A stretch of 64,000 bases of DNA from VRUE01 sp963728365 (GCA_963728365.1 CAVSJI010000001.1:310001-374000), one strand, 5' to 3'. Positions 18,251-31,200 are shown, counted from the stretch's first letter. Numbers and translations are program-made. Notes: generated by a model from the sequence alone, not told the origin.

Positions 18251-19294
18251 ATGGGGCTCAGCAACGGACATCCAGGAAGAGGCCAATCGCCGCACGGGGT
18301 AGCGATTGAGGGCGGACGAGCGCTGGTCACCGGTGGCGCCGGGACGATCGGCTCGACTCTCGTCGATCGGCTGGTCGCCGACGGGGCGGCCGAGGTCGTG
18401 GTGCTCGACAACTTCGTGCGGGGCCGGCGCGAGAATCTGCGCTGGGCGGAGAAGGAGGGGAGCGTTGCCGTCGTCGAGGGCGATGTACGCGATCGGGCCT
18501 TGGTGACCGAGCTCTGCGAGGGGATCGACCTCGTTTTCCATCAGGCCGCGATCCGGATCACGCAGTGCGCCGAGGAACCCCGCCTGGCGCTCGAGGTACT
18601 TGTCGACGGCACCTTCAACGTGGTCGAGGCCGCCGCCAGCGCGAAGGTGCGCAAGCTGATCGCTGCCTCCTCAGCGTCGGTCTACGGGCTGGCTGAGAAG
18701 TTTCCCACCGAGGAGCGTCATCACCCCTATGCCAACGACACCCTTTACGGCGCGGCGAAGACCTTCAACGAGGGCCTGCTGCGCAGCTACCACGTGATGA
18801 CCGGGCTCGATTACGTGGCGCTGCGCTACTTCAATGTCTACGGCCCGCGGATGGACGTCCACGGTGCCTACACCGAGGTCCTGGTTCGCTGGATGGAGCG
18901 GATCGCCGTCGGCGAGCCGCCGCTGATCTTCGGAGACGGGACGCAGACGATGGACTTCGTCTGCGTCCCCGACATCGCCCGCGCCAACGTCCTCGCGGCT
19001 GAAGCGGACGCCACCGACGCCGTCTTCAACATCGCCAGCGGGGTTGAGACCAGCCTCAACGAGCTGGCCGGGACGCTGCTGCGGGTGATGGATTCCGACC
19101 TCTCGATCGAGTACGGCCCGGAGCGCTCCGTGAACGGTGTGACGCGCCGTCTGGCCGGCACGGACCATGCCCGCGACGCACTCGGCTTCAGCGCCGAGAT
19201 CGACCTCGAGCAGGGCCTCAGGCAGCTGGTTGAGTGGTGGCGCGGAACGCGCTCGGAGGCCGGGGCCATGGTGCCGGCGGAGGCCTCGCGCTGA
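18251..19294 (+). CDS. NAD-dependent sugar-nucleotide epimerase/dehydratase
   Basis: 347 residues from the ATG at 18251, preceded by a good ribosome-binding site (AAGGAAGAG directly upstream); a GTG at 18194 in frame would add 19 polar residues. TGGAGTIGS at residues 27-35 is the NAD(P) Rossmann motif of extended short-chain dehydrogenases, SSASVYG carries the catalytic Ser, and YGAAK gives Tyr-x3-Lys. NVYGPRMD and QTMDFVCVPDIARAN match UDP-sugar epimerases/dehydratases. The substrate cannot be fixed; UDP-glucose, UDP-GlcNAc and uronate epimerases share these motifs. Stop and the DegT start overlap (TGATG-type), so the two are translationally coupled. Confidence 0.85.
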   Translation: MGLSNGHPGRGQSPHGVAIEGGRALVTGGAGTIGSTLVDRLVADGAAEVVVLDNFVRGRRENLRWAEKEGSVAVVEGDVRDRALVTELCEGIDLVFHQAAIRITQCAEEPRLALEVLVDGTFNVVEAAASAKVRKLIAASSASVYGLAEKFPTEERHHPYANDTLYGAAKTFNEGLLRSYHVMTGLDYVALRYFNVYGPRMDVHGAYTEVLVRWMERIAVGEPPLIFGDGTQTMDFVCVPDIARANVLAAEADATDAVFNIASGVETSLNELAGTLLRVMDSDLSIEYGPERSVNGVTRRLAGTDHARDALGFSAEIDLEQGLRQLVEWWRGTRSEAGAMVPAEASR

Positions 19295-20430
19295 TGGAAG
19301 TGCCGTTCGCCAAGCCCTGGTTCGGCGGCGGGGAGGCCGAGGCCGTGGCCGAGGTGATCGCCTCGGGCTGGCTCACCCAGGGACCGCGGGTGGAGGAGTT
19401 CGAGCGCGCCTTCGCCGCGTGCGTCGGCGCTGGGGACGCGGTGGCGACGACGAGCTGCACGACCGCCCTCCACCTCGCTCTCTACGCCTCGGGAGTGCGC
19501 CCCGGAGACGAGGTGATCGTTCCCTCGCTTTCCTTCATCGCCACTGCGAACGCCGTCTGGCACTGCGGCGCGACGCCCGTCTTCGCCGACATCGACCCAT
19601 TGACCCTCAATCTCGACCCGGACGACGTCGAGCGGCGGTTGACGCCGCGGACGAAGGCGGTGATGCCCGTCCACCAGGTCGGCCTGCCGGCGGACATGGA
19701 TCGCTTCCTCGATCTCCGGGAACGACATGGCCTGGTCGTCGTCGAGGATGCCGCCTGTGCGATCGGCGCCCTGTACCGGGGTCGCCCGATCGGCTCGCAC
19801 GGCCCGCTTGCCTGCTTCTCCTTTCACCCGCGCAAGGTGATCACCTGCGGCGAGGGCGGGATGATCGCCGTGCACGAGCCGCAGGTGGCTGAACGGCTGC
19901 GCGCCCTGCGCCAGCACGCGATGGACAAGTCGGCCCTCGCCCGCCACGCGGCTCGAGACGTGGTCATCGAGCAATACCCCGAGAGGGGCTGGAACGCGCG
20001 CATGACCGACCTGCAGGCAGCGGTAGGCTTGCGTCAGCTCGAAGTGCTCGACGTCGTCCTCGCGGAGCGTCGCCGCCTCGCGGAGCGCTACACCGAGCTC
20101 CTCGCGGAGATCCCTTGGATCGATACGCCGCACGAACCCGAGTATGCGGATCGCACCTGGCAGTCCTACCCGATTCGGCTCGGTGCCGAGGCCCCGCTCG
20201 ACGCGCTTGAGCTGATGACGGCTCTGCTCCGCGACGGGATCGCCACTCGCCGCGGCGTGATGGCGATCCACCTCGAGCCCGCCTATACGAGCCCAACCGG
20301 CGGGCTGCCGCACACCGAGTCTGCCGCGCGGGATGTCGTCCTGCTGCCCCTCTTTCCCGGGCTCTCCGAGGAGGCTCAGGACTACGTAGTCGATCGACTC
20401 GCGAGCGTTGCCGTCGCCGGGGTGGCGTGA
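19294..20430 (+). CDS. DegT/DnrJ/EryC1/StrS family sugar aminotransferase
   Basis: 378 residues from the ATG at 19294, coupled to the epimerase stop. The PLP lysine is Lys181 in FSFHPRKVITCGEGG; the conserved Asp of EDAACAIGA precedes it by about 30 residues, and the substrate loop SGWLTQGPRVEEFE lies at the N-terminus. These enzymes transfer an amino group to a 3- or 4-keto sugar nucleotide. With the epimerase/dehydratase immediately upstream and the acyltransferase close by, the set fits synthesis of an acylated amino sugar. A second, different DegT gene is at 40925-42085. Confidence 0.88.
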   Translation: MEVPFAKPWFGGGEAEAVAEVIASGWLTQGPRVEEFERAFAACVGAGDAVATTSCTTALHLALYASGVRPGDEVIVPSLSFIATANAVWHCGATPVFADIDPLTLNLDPDDVERRLTPRTKAVMPVHQVGLPADMDRFLDLRERHGLVVVEDAACAIGALYRGRPIGSHGPLACFSFHPRKVITCGEGGMIAVHEPQVAERLRALRQHAMDKSALARHAARDVVIEQYPERGWNARMTDLQAAVGLRQLEVLDVVLAERRRLAERYTELLAEIPWIDTPHEPEYADRTWQSYPIRLGAEAPLDALELMTALLRDGIATRRGVMAIHLEPAYTSPTGGLPHTESAARDVVLLPLFPGLSEEAQDYVVDRLASVAVAGVA

Positions 20431-21113
20431 TGGAGAGGGCCGGCCTGCTGGACGCCTCCGTTCTCGTCAAGGCCGAGGTCGGCGAGGTCTCGCAGCTGAC
20501 CGAGATTGCGATTCGCCTGCTTGATCTGGTTGGCGCCATCCTCCTGTTGATCGTGCTCTGGCCACTGCTGCTCGTCGTCGGGGTGACGATCAGGATCGAT
20601 TCGCCCGGGTCGCCGATCTTCCGGCAGCGCCGCCTCGGTCGCAACCTCGAGCCATTCTCGGTCACCAAGTTCCGCACGATGCATGTCGGCGCGGGATCCG
20701 ACCGGCACCGTGAGCACGTCGAGAGGATGATTGCCGCGGGGGGGCCCGCCGCCCGCCCGATGGCGAAGCTCGATCAGGACGAGCGGGTGACGCGGGTCGG
20801 CTCCTTCCTGCGGCGCAGCAGCATCGACGAGCTTCCGCAGCTCTGGAATGTGCTTCGCGGAGAGATGTCGCTGGTCGGGCCGCGCCCGCCGATCCAGTAC
20901 GAGGTGGATCGCTACCCGGCCAACGCATTCCTCCGCTTTGCCGTCCGCCCCGGCATCACCGGGCTCTGGCAGGTGCGAGGTCGCAGCCTGCTCAGCTTCC
21001 AGGAGATGATCGAGCTGGACCGCGAGTACGTGGAGTCCCGCTCCCTGTGGCTCAACCTGAAGATCCTTCTGCTCACCGTGCCGACCGTGATCCACGGAAG
21101 GGGAGCCGCGTGA
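20430..21113 (+). CDS. Phosphoglycosyl transferase (bacterial sugar transferase), chain-initiating type
   Basis: 227 residues from the ATG at 20430, overlapping the DegT stop; a GTG three bases earlier is an equal candidate. One long hydrophobic segment (LLDLVGAILLLIVLWPLLLV) is followed by the monotopic PGT catalytic core: FRQRRLGRN, FSVTKFRTM, RRSSIDELPQLWNVLRGEM and SLVGPRPP. In this family the core moves a phospho-sugar from UDP- or other NDP-sugar to undecaprenyl phosphate, starting the lipid-linked oligosaccharide. It is the short, single-helix form rather than the five-helix WbaP form. It would supply the first step for the flippase and polymerase genes upstream. Confidence 0.9.
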   Translation: MERAGLLDASVLVKAEVGEVSQLTEIAIRLLDLVGAILLLIVLWPLLLVVGVTIRIDSPGSPIFRQRRLGRNLEPFSVTKFRTMHVGAGSDRHREHVERMIAAGGPAARPMAKLDQDERVTRVGSFLRRSSIDELPQLWNVLRGEMSLVGPRPPIQYEVDRYPANAFLRFAVRPGITGLWQVRGRSLLSFQEMIELDREYVESRSLWLNLKILLLTVPTVIHGRGAA

Positions 21114-21135
21114 CCGGGCCCCTCCGGCGGCTGAG

Positions 21136-22131
21136 ATGACGCCGGGGAGCTACCGTCGGCGCTGGTGGGCGCTGGGCGCCATCGGCGCGCTCTGCGCGGT
21201 GGGCATCGCCCTGTACGTCGTTCTGGGAAGCGCAGAGCCCAGCTCGGTGCTCGCTCCAGCAGAAGCCCGCACCGCTGGCGCGCCAACTAGCCTGGCCGGG
21301 TCGCAGCTGCTCGTCCGTGCGGTCGACCGCCGCGACCCGCACCGCGACGGCCGCGTCTTTGTCGTAAAGGGTGGACGACCCCGGCAGCTCGCGGGGGAGG
21401 AGCTTGACTGCGGGCGCGTCTATTTCGCGGCGGGTCGGGGCTTGTGCCTCGCCTCAGAAGCCGGCGGTGTCGAGGCAGCGGTCTTCGACTCGTCGCTGCA
21501 GCGGCTGAAGCGACTCTCGCTAGCCGGGGTTCCGGTGGGTGCAAGGGTTTCGGCGGACGGAAGATTCGGCGCGATCACCGTGGTGCGCAACGGCAACGTC
21601 GAGCCCGACGACGGCGGTCTGCGACCTTCGACGACGATCATCGATATGCGCACCGGTCGGAAGCTGGCGAATCTTGCGGACTTCACCGCAAGCGGTCTCG
21701 ACGGACAAAGGGACCAAGGCGATTCGAGTTTCGAGTGCGTCACGTTTACCCGGGATGCGGCTCGCTTCTACGCCAGCATGTCCCACGACGAGGACGACAG
21801 CCTGGTCGAAGGCGACTTGCGCAACCGCAGCCTCCAGGTTCTGCGCGAGGGAGTCGAGTGTCCCTCTCTCTCGCCGGACGGGAGGAGGATCGCATACGAG
21901 ACCGGTCCGGAGGACGGCTCTCGGCTGAGGGTCCTCGATCTGGGGACGATGCATTCCCACGCGGTTGCTGGATATCGGCCGGTCGCTGGCCAGGCCGAAT
22001 GGCTTGACAACGACGTCCTTGTCTATTCGGACGGCTTCGACGTCTACACGGTTCCCGCAGACGGCAGCGGCGAGCCGCGACTCGTGCTGCGCGACGCCAG
22101 TTCGCCCGCGACCCTGCGAAAACGACCCTGA
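21136..22131 (+). CDS. Membrane-anchored TolB/WD40-like beta-propeller protein
   Basis: 331 residues with an N-terminal membrane segment (WWALGAIGALCAVGIALYVVL) and then an external domain. The phrases SADGRFGAITV, FTRDAARFYAS and LSPDGRRIAYETGPEDGSRL look like PD40/TolB-type blades (S-P/A-D-G-R/x pattern), so a beta-propeller is likely. No catalytic residues are visible. It sits 22 bp downstream of the phosphoglycosyl transferase and 71 bp upstream of the giant secreted protein, so it may belong to either. A scaffold or assembly role at the cell surface is possible but unproven. Confidence 0.6.
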   Translation: MTPGSYRRRWWALGAIGALCAVGIALYVVLGSAEPSSVLAPAEARTAGAPTSLAGSQLLVRAVDRRDPHRDGRVFVVKGGRPRQLAGEELDCGRVYFAAGRGLCLASEAGGVEAAVFDSSLQRLKRLSLAGVPVGARVSADGRFGAITVVRNGNVEPDDGGLRPSTTIIDMRTGRKLANLADFTASGLDGQRDQGDSSFECVTFTRDAARFYASMSHDEDDSLVEGDLRNRSLQVLREGVECPSLSPDGRRIAYETGPEDGSRLRVLDLGTMHSHAVAGYRPVAGQAEWLDNDVLVYSDGFDVYTVPADGSGEPRLVLRDASSPATLRKRP

Positions 22132-22156
22132 TCTAAAGCTGCGGTTGAGGGTTAGA

Positions 22157-22194
22157 GGCGGGATTGTCCGGTCTCGGCAAAAAATAGTCCCGCC
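22157..22194 (+). promoter_or_regulatory. Inverted repeat just upstream of the giant gene
   Basis: GGCGGGA (22157-22163) and TCCCGCC (22188-22194) form a hairpin that extends to about 10 pairs with G-T wobbles and has an A-rich loop. It ends 8 bp before the TTG start, so it could shape translation initiation or end transcription from upstream; there is no U-tract after it. Confidence 0.35.
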
Positions 22195-22202
22195 AGGCGC
22201 CG

Positions 22203-25200
22203 TTGCTCCGTCAGGTGGCAAAGCTCTGCGCCTGCACATTCACGCTCTTCCTGGTCGTGCTCGGAGGCCAAGGCCTGCTGGCCGAGACAGCGGCGGCCGG
22301 TCCCTGCGATCCACCGTCCAACGAAATCGTCTGCGAGAACTCCAAGCAGGGCAATCCGCCCAGCGAATGGGACGTAGAAGGGTCTGGCGATCCTGCCATC
22401 CAGGGGTTTGCCACCCAGATCAGCGTCAACCGCGGCGAAACGATCCATTTCAAGATCGACACCACCTACGACCAGTACCACATCGAGATCTATCGGATGG
22501 GCTACTACGGGGGCGACGGGGCCCGTCGCGTGGACACGATCCCGTCCTCGGCGACCGTCGCGCAGAACCAGCCCTTCTGCGGAGAAGAAGCGACCACGGG
22601 GTTGATCGACTGCGGCAACTGGAGCGTGTCCGCCTCCTGGTCGGTCCCGGCCACGGCCGTCTCGGGGATCTACTTCGCCAAGCTCGTCCCCGAGGAAGAA
22701 CCCTCTTCCGACGGGAGCCACATTGTCTTCGTCGTGCGCAACGACGAAGGCGAATCGGAACTGCTCTTCCAGACCTCCGACACCACCTGGGAGGCCTACA
22801 ACAGCTATGGGGGCAAGAGCCTCTACACGGGGGGCCCGGGGACCAATCCGGGCCGCGCGTACAAGGTCAGCTACAACCGCCCCCTGACGACGCGCGGAAC
22901 GACTGCCGAAGACTCGCCCTTCAACGCCGAATACCCGATGGTCCGCTGGCTCGAGCGCAACGGCTACGACGTGAGCTACACGACCGGCGTCGACGCAGAC
23001 CGCCGCGGCAGCGAGATGCTCGAGCACAAGGTGTACATGTCGGTAGGGCACGACGAGTACTGGTCGGGCCAGCAGCGGGCCAACGTCGAAGCGGCGCGCG
23101 ACGCGGGCGTGAACGTCGCCTTCTTCAGCGGCAACGAGATCTTCTGGAAGACGCGCTGGGAAGAGGGCATCGGTGGCTCGAGCTCGAATCCTCGCACTCT
23201 TGTCTGCTACAAGGAGACGCACGCCAACGAACCCATCGACCCGGAAGACCCCAGCACCTGGACCGGGACCTGGATGGACCCCCGCTTCACCCCTCCGGCC
23301 GATGGGGGCCGGCCGCAGAACGAGCTGAGCGGCACGCTCTTCGCGGTCAACGCCGGCACCGCGGCGATCGAAGTTCCGGCCGCTGACGCGCAGCTCAGGC
23401 TCTGGCGGAACACCGGGGTCGCCTCACTCGAACCGGGGGAAAGCGTCACGCTGGGCGAAGACACGCTGGGCTACGAGTGGGACGAAGAGCCCGACAATGG
23501 CTTCCGGCCGGCGGGGTTGGTCGACCTTTCCTCGACGACCGTGAACGTCTCGCAGCGTCTGCTCGACTACGGGTCGACCTATGGACCCGGCACCGTCACT
23601 CACCACCTGACGCTCTATCGCGCTCCCAGTGGGGCCTTGGTCTTCGGTGCCGGCACGGTTCAGTGGTCGTGGGGGCTCGACGGACACCACGACCGGGGCG
23701 AAACCACAGCTGATTCGAACATGCAGCAGGCGACCGCAAACCTGTTTGCGGACATGGGGGTGCAGCCGGGCACGATGCAGGAAGGCTTGGTTGCCGCGAC
23801 GCAGACGACGGACTCGACTCCGCCCACCTCGTCGATCGCGACGCCGGTCGAAGGCGCGGAAGTTGAGACCGGCAAGCAGATCACCGTAAGCGGCAGCGCC
23901 AGCGACCACGAAGGCGAGGGGGTCGGCGGCGGCCAGGTCGGCGGGGTCGAAGTCTCGGTCGACGGAGGCGCGACCTGGCACCCGGCGAGCGGGCGTGAAA
24001 GTTGGACGTACTCATGGACCCCCGACGAAGAAGGCCAGGTGACCGTGATGTCGCGCGCGGTCGACGACAGCGGCAATCTCGAGGAACCGGGCGATCAGGT
24101 GACCGTGGATGCGGTGGCGCAGTCGTGCCCGTGCTCGATTTGGGACGAATCGTTCTCGGCGTCTGAAGACAGTGACCCGAATGCGGGCGAACTCGGCGTC
24201 AAGTTCCGCAGCGACGCGTCCGGCTACATCACAGGCATTCGCTTCTACAAGACGAGCGGCAACGTCGGCACTCACGTCGGCCACCTCTGGACGGCCAGCG
24301 GGACCCAGCTCGCCGAAGCAACCTTCACCGGCGAGTCGGCAAGCGGCTGGCAGCAGGCGACCTTCGACAGTCCCGTCGCGGTCACGGCGGACACGACTTA
24401 CATCGCCTCCTACTTCGCCCCCAGCGGCCACTACGCGTCGATCGGTGCCTACTTCTCGCTCGTCGGAGTCGACACCCCGCCGCTGCACGCGCTCGCTTCC
24501 GGGGTCGACGGACCGAACGGCGTCTACAAGTACGGCTCCAACGGTGGGCTCTTCTCGGGCGGCGAACCCGACAGCTTCGACTCGGAGAACTACCTCGTCG
24601 ACGTGGTCTTCCAGGAATCGGTTGCCCCCGACACGACCTCGCCAACGGTCAACGGCCACAGTCCTGTCGACGGCGCCACCGAAGTTGGCACCGGGGTCAC
24701 CGTCGGCGCCAGCTTCAGTGAGGCGATGGACGCGAGCACGATCAGTGACTCGACGGTCGAATTGTTGGATCCGGCTGAAGAACCCGTGCCCGCGGCCGTC
24801 ACCTACAGCTCAGGCCAGCGCAAGGTGACGCTCGACCCTGTGTCGGCGCTGCGGCTCGGAAAGACCTACACCGTGCGCATCAAGGGCGGCGAAGGAGGAG
24901 TCGCCGACCTCGCCGGTAACCCGCTCGCCGTCGACGACACCTGGACCTTCACCACCGAAGAAGCCCCGCCACCGCCGCCGGACGAAGGCACCGGCGGGCC
25001 TATCCTCGTCATCTCGCACTCGGAGAACCCGTTCAGCCGCTACTACAGCGAAATACTTCGCGCGGAAGGGCTGAACGAGTTCATCACCACCGACGTCTCC
25101 AACGTCACGCCAGCGGTGCTCGAAGCGCACGATGTCGCGATCCTCGCCGAGGGCGAACTCAGCGCCTCGCAGGCGACCATGCTGAGCGAATGGGTCCAGC

Positions 25201-28200
25201 AGGGCGGGAACCTGATCGCGATGCGGCCCGACAGCAGGCTGTCTGGCCTTCTCGGCCTCTCCGAAACCGAAGGCTCTCTCGGCAACGCCTACCTCAAGGT
25301 GGACAACGCCACGAGCCCGGGTGCCGGAATAGTCGGTCAGACGATCCAGTTCCACGGCACCGCCGACCGCTATACGGCGGAAAGCGCGCAGACGGTGGCA
25401 ACCCTCTACTCGAACGCCTCAACCGCGATATCCAGCCCCGCGGTCACGCTCCGCAGCGTGGGGCCGAACGGCGGCCACGCGGCAGCCTTTACCTATGACC
25501 TCGCCAAGTCGGTGATCTACACGCGGCAGGGCAACCCGGCATGGGCGGGTGAAGAGCGCGACGGGAACTTGCCCATCCGCTCCGACGACCTGTTCTACGG
25601 CAACAAGGCCGGTGACGAACAACCCGACTGGGTCAACCTGAGCAAGGTGGAAATCCCTCAGGCGGACGAACAGCAGCGGCTGCTCACGAACCTGATCGAG
25701 GACATGAACCTCGAACGCAAGCCGCTTCCGCGCTTCTGGTTCCTCCCGCGCGGCGACAAGGCAGCGATCGTGATGACCGGCGACGATCACGGCAACGGTG
25801 GCACCGCGGGCCGCTTCCACCAGTACGAAGAAGGCAGCGAACCTGGATGCGTTGTCGCCGAATGGCAGTGCATCAGGTCCACCTCCTACATCTATCCGAA
25901 CACGCCGCTGACCGATGCCGAAGCCTCGGCGTTCTCCTCGGCGGGCTTCGAGATCGCGCTGCACACCGTCACGAACTGCGCCGACTGGAGCAGTCGGGCC
26001 GCGCTCGAATCGCTCTACGCCGAACAGCTCGAAGCCTTCGCGGAAAACTTTCCAAGCCTTCCCGCGCCGGCCAGCAATCGAACGCACTGCATCGTGTGGA
26101 GCGACTGGGCCAGCCAGCCGAAGGTCGAGCTGAAGAACGGTGTCCGTCTCGACACCACCTACTACTACTGGCCCGGCTCGTGGGTCCAAGATAGACCCGG
26201 CATGTTCACCGGTTCGGGCATGCCGATGCGCTTCTCCGACTCGGACGGCTCAATGATCGACGTCTACCAGGCGGCGACTCAGATGACGGACGAGTCGGAA
26301 CAGACGTATCCGTTCACCGTCAAGGCACTGCTCGAAAACGCGCTCGGCCCCAAGGGCTACTACGGGGTCTTTACCGCGAACATGCACACGGACTACCCGG
26401 AATCGGAAGATTCCGATGCGATCGTTGCTGAAGCCCAGGCGCAGGGGGTGCCTATCGTCTCGGCCCGCCAGATGCTTACCTGGCTGGACGGGCGCAACCA
26501 GTCCTCGTTCGGGTCCGTCGAGTGGTCCGGGGGCACCCTCAGCTTCACGATCAGCCGGGCGAGCGGCGCCAACGGCCTGCGCGCAATGCTGCCGGTGAGC
26601 TCGGCGATCGGGCCGCTGCAGACGATCTACCGTGAAGGAACGCCGGTAGCAACGACGACCGAAACGATCAAGGGCGTCGAATACGCTTTTTTCGACGCCG
26701 CGCCGGGTAGCTATGGCGCCAACTACCTGGACGAGGCGGCCCCGGTTATCTCCAGCGTCCAGGCGGCGGTGGGCAACGACGGGACCGCGACGATTACCTG
26801 GAGCACGAACGAGCCGGCCGATTCGCGGGTCGAATACGGCACCGACCCTGAAGCCCTCACCTCGAGCAAGAGCGACTCGGCATTCGTCACGTCGCACAGC
26901 GTGCAACTGACGGAACTCGAACCGGACATGACCTACAACTTCAGGGTTAGCTCTGCCGACGCCGAATCGAACTCCACCACCGAACCCAACCCCCTGCTCA
27001 CGCCGCAGACCTTCGCCACGCCGCCGCCGGCACCCGTGCTGAGCGCAACGGTTCCGCCCTCGCCAGCGAACCAGAATGCGCCGCTAGTGGTCGGGTCAGC
27101 GGCGGCCGGGACAATCGTTCGCATCTACGCCGGGGCCGACTGCTCGAGCTCGCCGGTGGTGACGGCGATCGCGGCCGAACTGGAAACCGGCGTCGCGGTC
27201 GCGGTTCCTGACAACTCGAGCACGGAATTCCGTGCGACGGCGAGCTCGGGGGCCGGTGCCTCGGAGTGCTCGGCGCCGATCGTCTATGTCGAGGACTCGA
27301 TCGCCCCCGACACCCAGCTCACCGCCCAGCCCGGAGCGCTTCTCGCCACCTCGACCGCCCACTTCGAATTCACCGGCGAAGACCCCGGCGGCTCGGGCGT
27401 CAAAGGCTTCCAGTGCCGCCTGGACTCCAGCGAAGAGGCCGCCTGGAGCAGCTGCGCCTCGCCGCAGGACCTGACCGGGTTGGCCGAGGGCGCCCACAAG
27501 TTCGAAGTCCGCGCGATCGACGAAGCCGGCAACGCCGACCAGAGCCCGGCGGTCGCCGAATGGACGGTGGACACCCAGGCACCCGACACGATGATCGCCA
27601 CCGGCCCCGAAGCGCTCTCCAGCTCGGCCAAAGCCACCTTCACCTTCAGCGGAGACGACGGCTCGGGCTCGGGCGTGGCGGGCTTCCAGTGCCGCCTGGA
27701 CTCCACCGAAGCGGCCGACTGGAAAGCCTGCGACTCGGGCAGCGCCGAATACGAAGAACTGAGCCAGGGCTCCCACCGCTTCGAAGTGCGGGCGATCGAC
27801 GAAGCCGGCAACGCCGACCAGAGCCCGGCGGTCTCCGAATGGAGCGTGGACACGATCGCGCCGACCGTCCAGGTCGACTCGCGCTCGCAGACCCTGCTCA
27901 AGGCGGGGGAGACCAGCGAAGTCACCTGGCACGCCGACGAGAACGGCAGCTTCCAGCTGCGCGTCGGCGGCGGCGACTGCGAATCGGGCACGACCGTCGA
28001 CTCCGGCCCCTACACCACCCAGCCGGCGAGCCGCACCTCGACCGTCGGTGCCGCCGACCTCGCCGAGGGCGCCAACACCCTGCGCCTCTGCCTGACCGAC
28101 GCCGCCACCAACACCGGCCAGGTGACGACGAGCCTGACGAAGGACACCCAGGCACCCGACACGATGATCGCCACCGGCCCCGAAGCGCTCTCCAGCTCGG

Positions 28201-31200
28201 CCAAAGCCACCTTCACCTTCAGCGGAGACGACGGCTCGGGCTCGGGCGTGGCGGGCTTCCAGTGCCGCCTGGACTCCACCGAAGCGGCCGACTGGAAAGC
28301 CTGCGACTCGGGCAGCGCCGAATACGAAGAACTGAGCCAGGGCTCCCACCGCTTCGAAGTGCGGGCGATCGACGAAGCCGGCAACGCCGACCAGAGCCCG
28401 GCGGTCTCCGAATGGAGCGTGGACACGATCGCGCCGACCGTCCAGGTCGACTCGCGCTCGCAGACCCTGCTCAAGGCGGGGGAGACCAGCGAAGTCACCT
28501 GGCACGCCGACGAGAACGGCAGCTTCCAGCTGCGCGTCGGCGGCGGCGACTGCGAATCGGGCACGACCGTCGACTCCGGCCCCTACACCACCCAGCCGGC
28601 GAGCCGCACCTCGACCGTCGGTGCCGCCGACCTCGCCGAGGGCGCCAACACCCTGCGCCTCTGCCTGACCGACGCCGCCACCAACACCGGCCAGGTGACG
28701 ACGAGCCTGACGAAGGACACCCAGGCCCCCGACACGACGATCGCCACCGGCCCCGAAGCGCTCTCCAACTCGGCCAAAGCCACCTTCACCTTCAGCGGAG
28801 ACGACGGCTCGGGCTCGGGCGTGGCGGGCTTCCAGTGCCGCCTGGACTCCGAAGACTCCGGCGACTGGAAAGCCTGCGACTCGGGCAGCGCCGAATACGA
28901 AGAACTGAGCCAGGGCTCCCATAAGTTCGAAGCCCGCGCCATCGACGAAGCCGGCAACGCCGACCAGAGCCCGGCGGTCTCCGAATGGAGCGTGGACACG
29001 ATCGCGCCCGACACCCTGATAACGAAGCACCCCGAAGCGTTCTCCAGCAGCACCACCGCCGAATTCCAGTTCACCGGCGAAGATCTCGGCGGCTCGGGCG
29101 TGGCGGGCTTCGAGTGCCGCCAGGACTCCACTGAACCCAACGCTTGGCAGCCCTGCACGTCACCGATCAAATACTTCTCCCTCGCCGAGGGCTCCCACAA
29201 ATTCGAAGTGCGGGTGATCGACAAAGCGGGCAATCCCGACAGCGTGCCCGCAAACTTCGCCTGGACGATCGACAGTAAAGCCCCCGACACCCAGCTCACC
29301 GCCCAGCCCGGAGCGCTTCTCGCCACCTCGACCGCCCACTTCGAATTCACCGGCGAAGACCCCGGCGGCTCGGGCGTCAAAGGCTTCCAGTGCCGCCTGG
29401 ACTCCAGCGAAGAGGCCGCCTGGAGCAGCTGCGCCTCGCCGCAGGACCTGACCGGGTTGGCCGAGGGCGCCCACAAGTTCGAAGTCCGCGCGATCGACGA
29501 AGCCGGCAACGCCGACCAGAGCCCGGCGGTCGCCGAATGGACGGTGGACACCCAGGCACCCGACACGACGATCGCCACCGGCCCCGAAGCGCTCTCCAGC
29601 TCGGCCAAAGCCACCTTCACCTTCAGCGGAGACGACGGCTCGGGCTCGGGCGTGGCGGGCTTCCAGTGCCGCCTGGACTCCAGCGAAGCGGCCGACTGGA
29701 AAGCCTGCGACTCGGGCAGCGCCGAATACGAAGAACTGAGCCAGGGCTCCCACCGCTTCGAAGCCCGCGCGATCGACGAAGCCGGCAACGCCGACCAGAG
29801 CCCGGCGGTCTCCGAATGGAGCGTGGACACGATCGCGCCGACCGTCCAGGTCGACTCGCGCTCGCAGACCCTGCTCAAGGCGGGGGAGACCAGCGAAGTC
29901 ACCTGGCACGCCGACGAGAACGGCAGCTTCCAGCTGCGCGTCGGCGGCGGCGACTGCGAATCGGGCACGACCGTCGACTCCGGCCCCTACACCACCCAGC
30001 CGGCGAGCCGCACCTCGACCGTCGGTGCCGCCGACCTCGCCGAGGGCGCCAACACCCTGCGCCTCTGCCTGACCGACGCCGCCACCAACACCGGCCAGGT
30101 GACGACGAGCCTGACGGTGGACACCCAGGCACCCGACACGACGATCGCCACCGGCCCCGAAGCGCTCTCCAGCTCGGCCAAAGCCACCTTCACCTTCAGC
30201 GGAGACGACGGCTCGGGCTCGGGCGTGGCGGGCTTCCAGTGCCGCCTGGACTCCACCGAAGCGGCCGACTGGAAAGCCTGCGACTCGGGCAGCGCCGAAT
30301 ACGAAGAACTGAGCCAGGGCTCCCATAAGTTCGAAGCCCGCGCGATCGACGAAGCCGGCAACGCCGACCAGAGCCCGGCGGTCTCCGAATGGAGCGTGGA
30401 CACGATCGCGCCGACCGTCCAGGTCGACTCGCGCTCGCAGACCCTGCTCAAGGCGGGGGAGACCAGCGAAGTCACCTGGCACGCCGACGAGAACGGCAGC
30501 TTCCAGCTGCGCGTCGGCGGCGGCGACTGCGAATCGGGCACGACCGTCGACTCCGGCCCCTACACCACCCAGCCGGCGAGCCGCACCTCGACCGTCGGTG
30601 CCGCCGACCTCGCCGAGGGCGCCAACACCCTGCGCCTCTGCCTGACCGACGCCGCCACCAACACCGGCCAGGTGACGACGAGCCTGACGAAGGACACCCA
30701 GGCCCCCGACACGACGATCGCCACCGGCCCCGAAGCGCTCTCCAACTCGGCCAAAGCCACCTTCACCTTCAGCGGAGACGACGGCTCGGGCTCGGGCGTG
30801 GCGGGCTTCCAGTGCCGCCTGGACTCCGAAGACTCCGGCGACTGGAAAGCCTGCGACTCGGGCAGCGCCGAATACGAAGAACTGAGCCAGGGCGCCCACC
30901 GCTTCGAAGTCCGCGCGATCGACGAAGCCGGCAACGCCGACCAGAGCCCGGCGGTCTCCGAATGGAGCGTGGACACGATCGCGCCGACCGTCCAGGTCGA
31001 CTCCGGCCCGACCGGCCTCACCAACGACTCGACGCCCACGTTCACCTTCAGCTCTGAGCCCGGAGCCGCCTTCGAGTGCTCGATCGACACCGGCACAGCG
31101 GACTTCAAGCCGTGCTCTGACTCGGCCTCTGACACGTCCGAATCCCCGCTTGCCGATGGTTCCTGGATCTTCCGCGTGCGCGCCGCCGACGAAGCGGGCA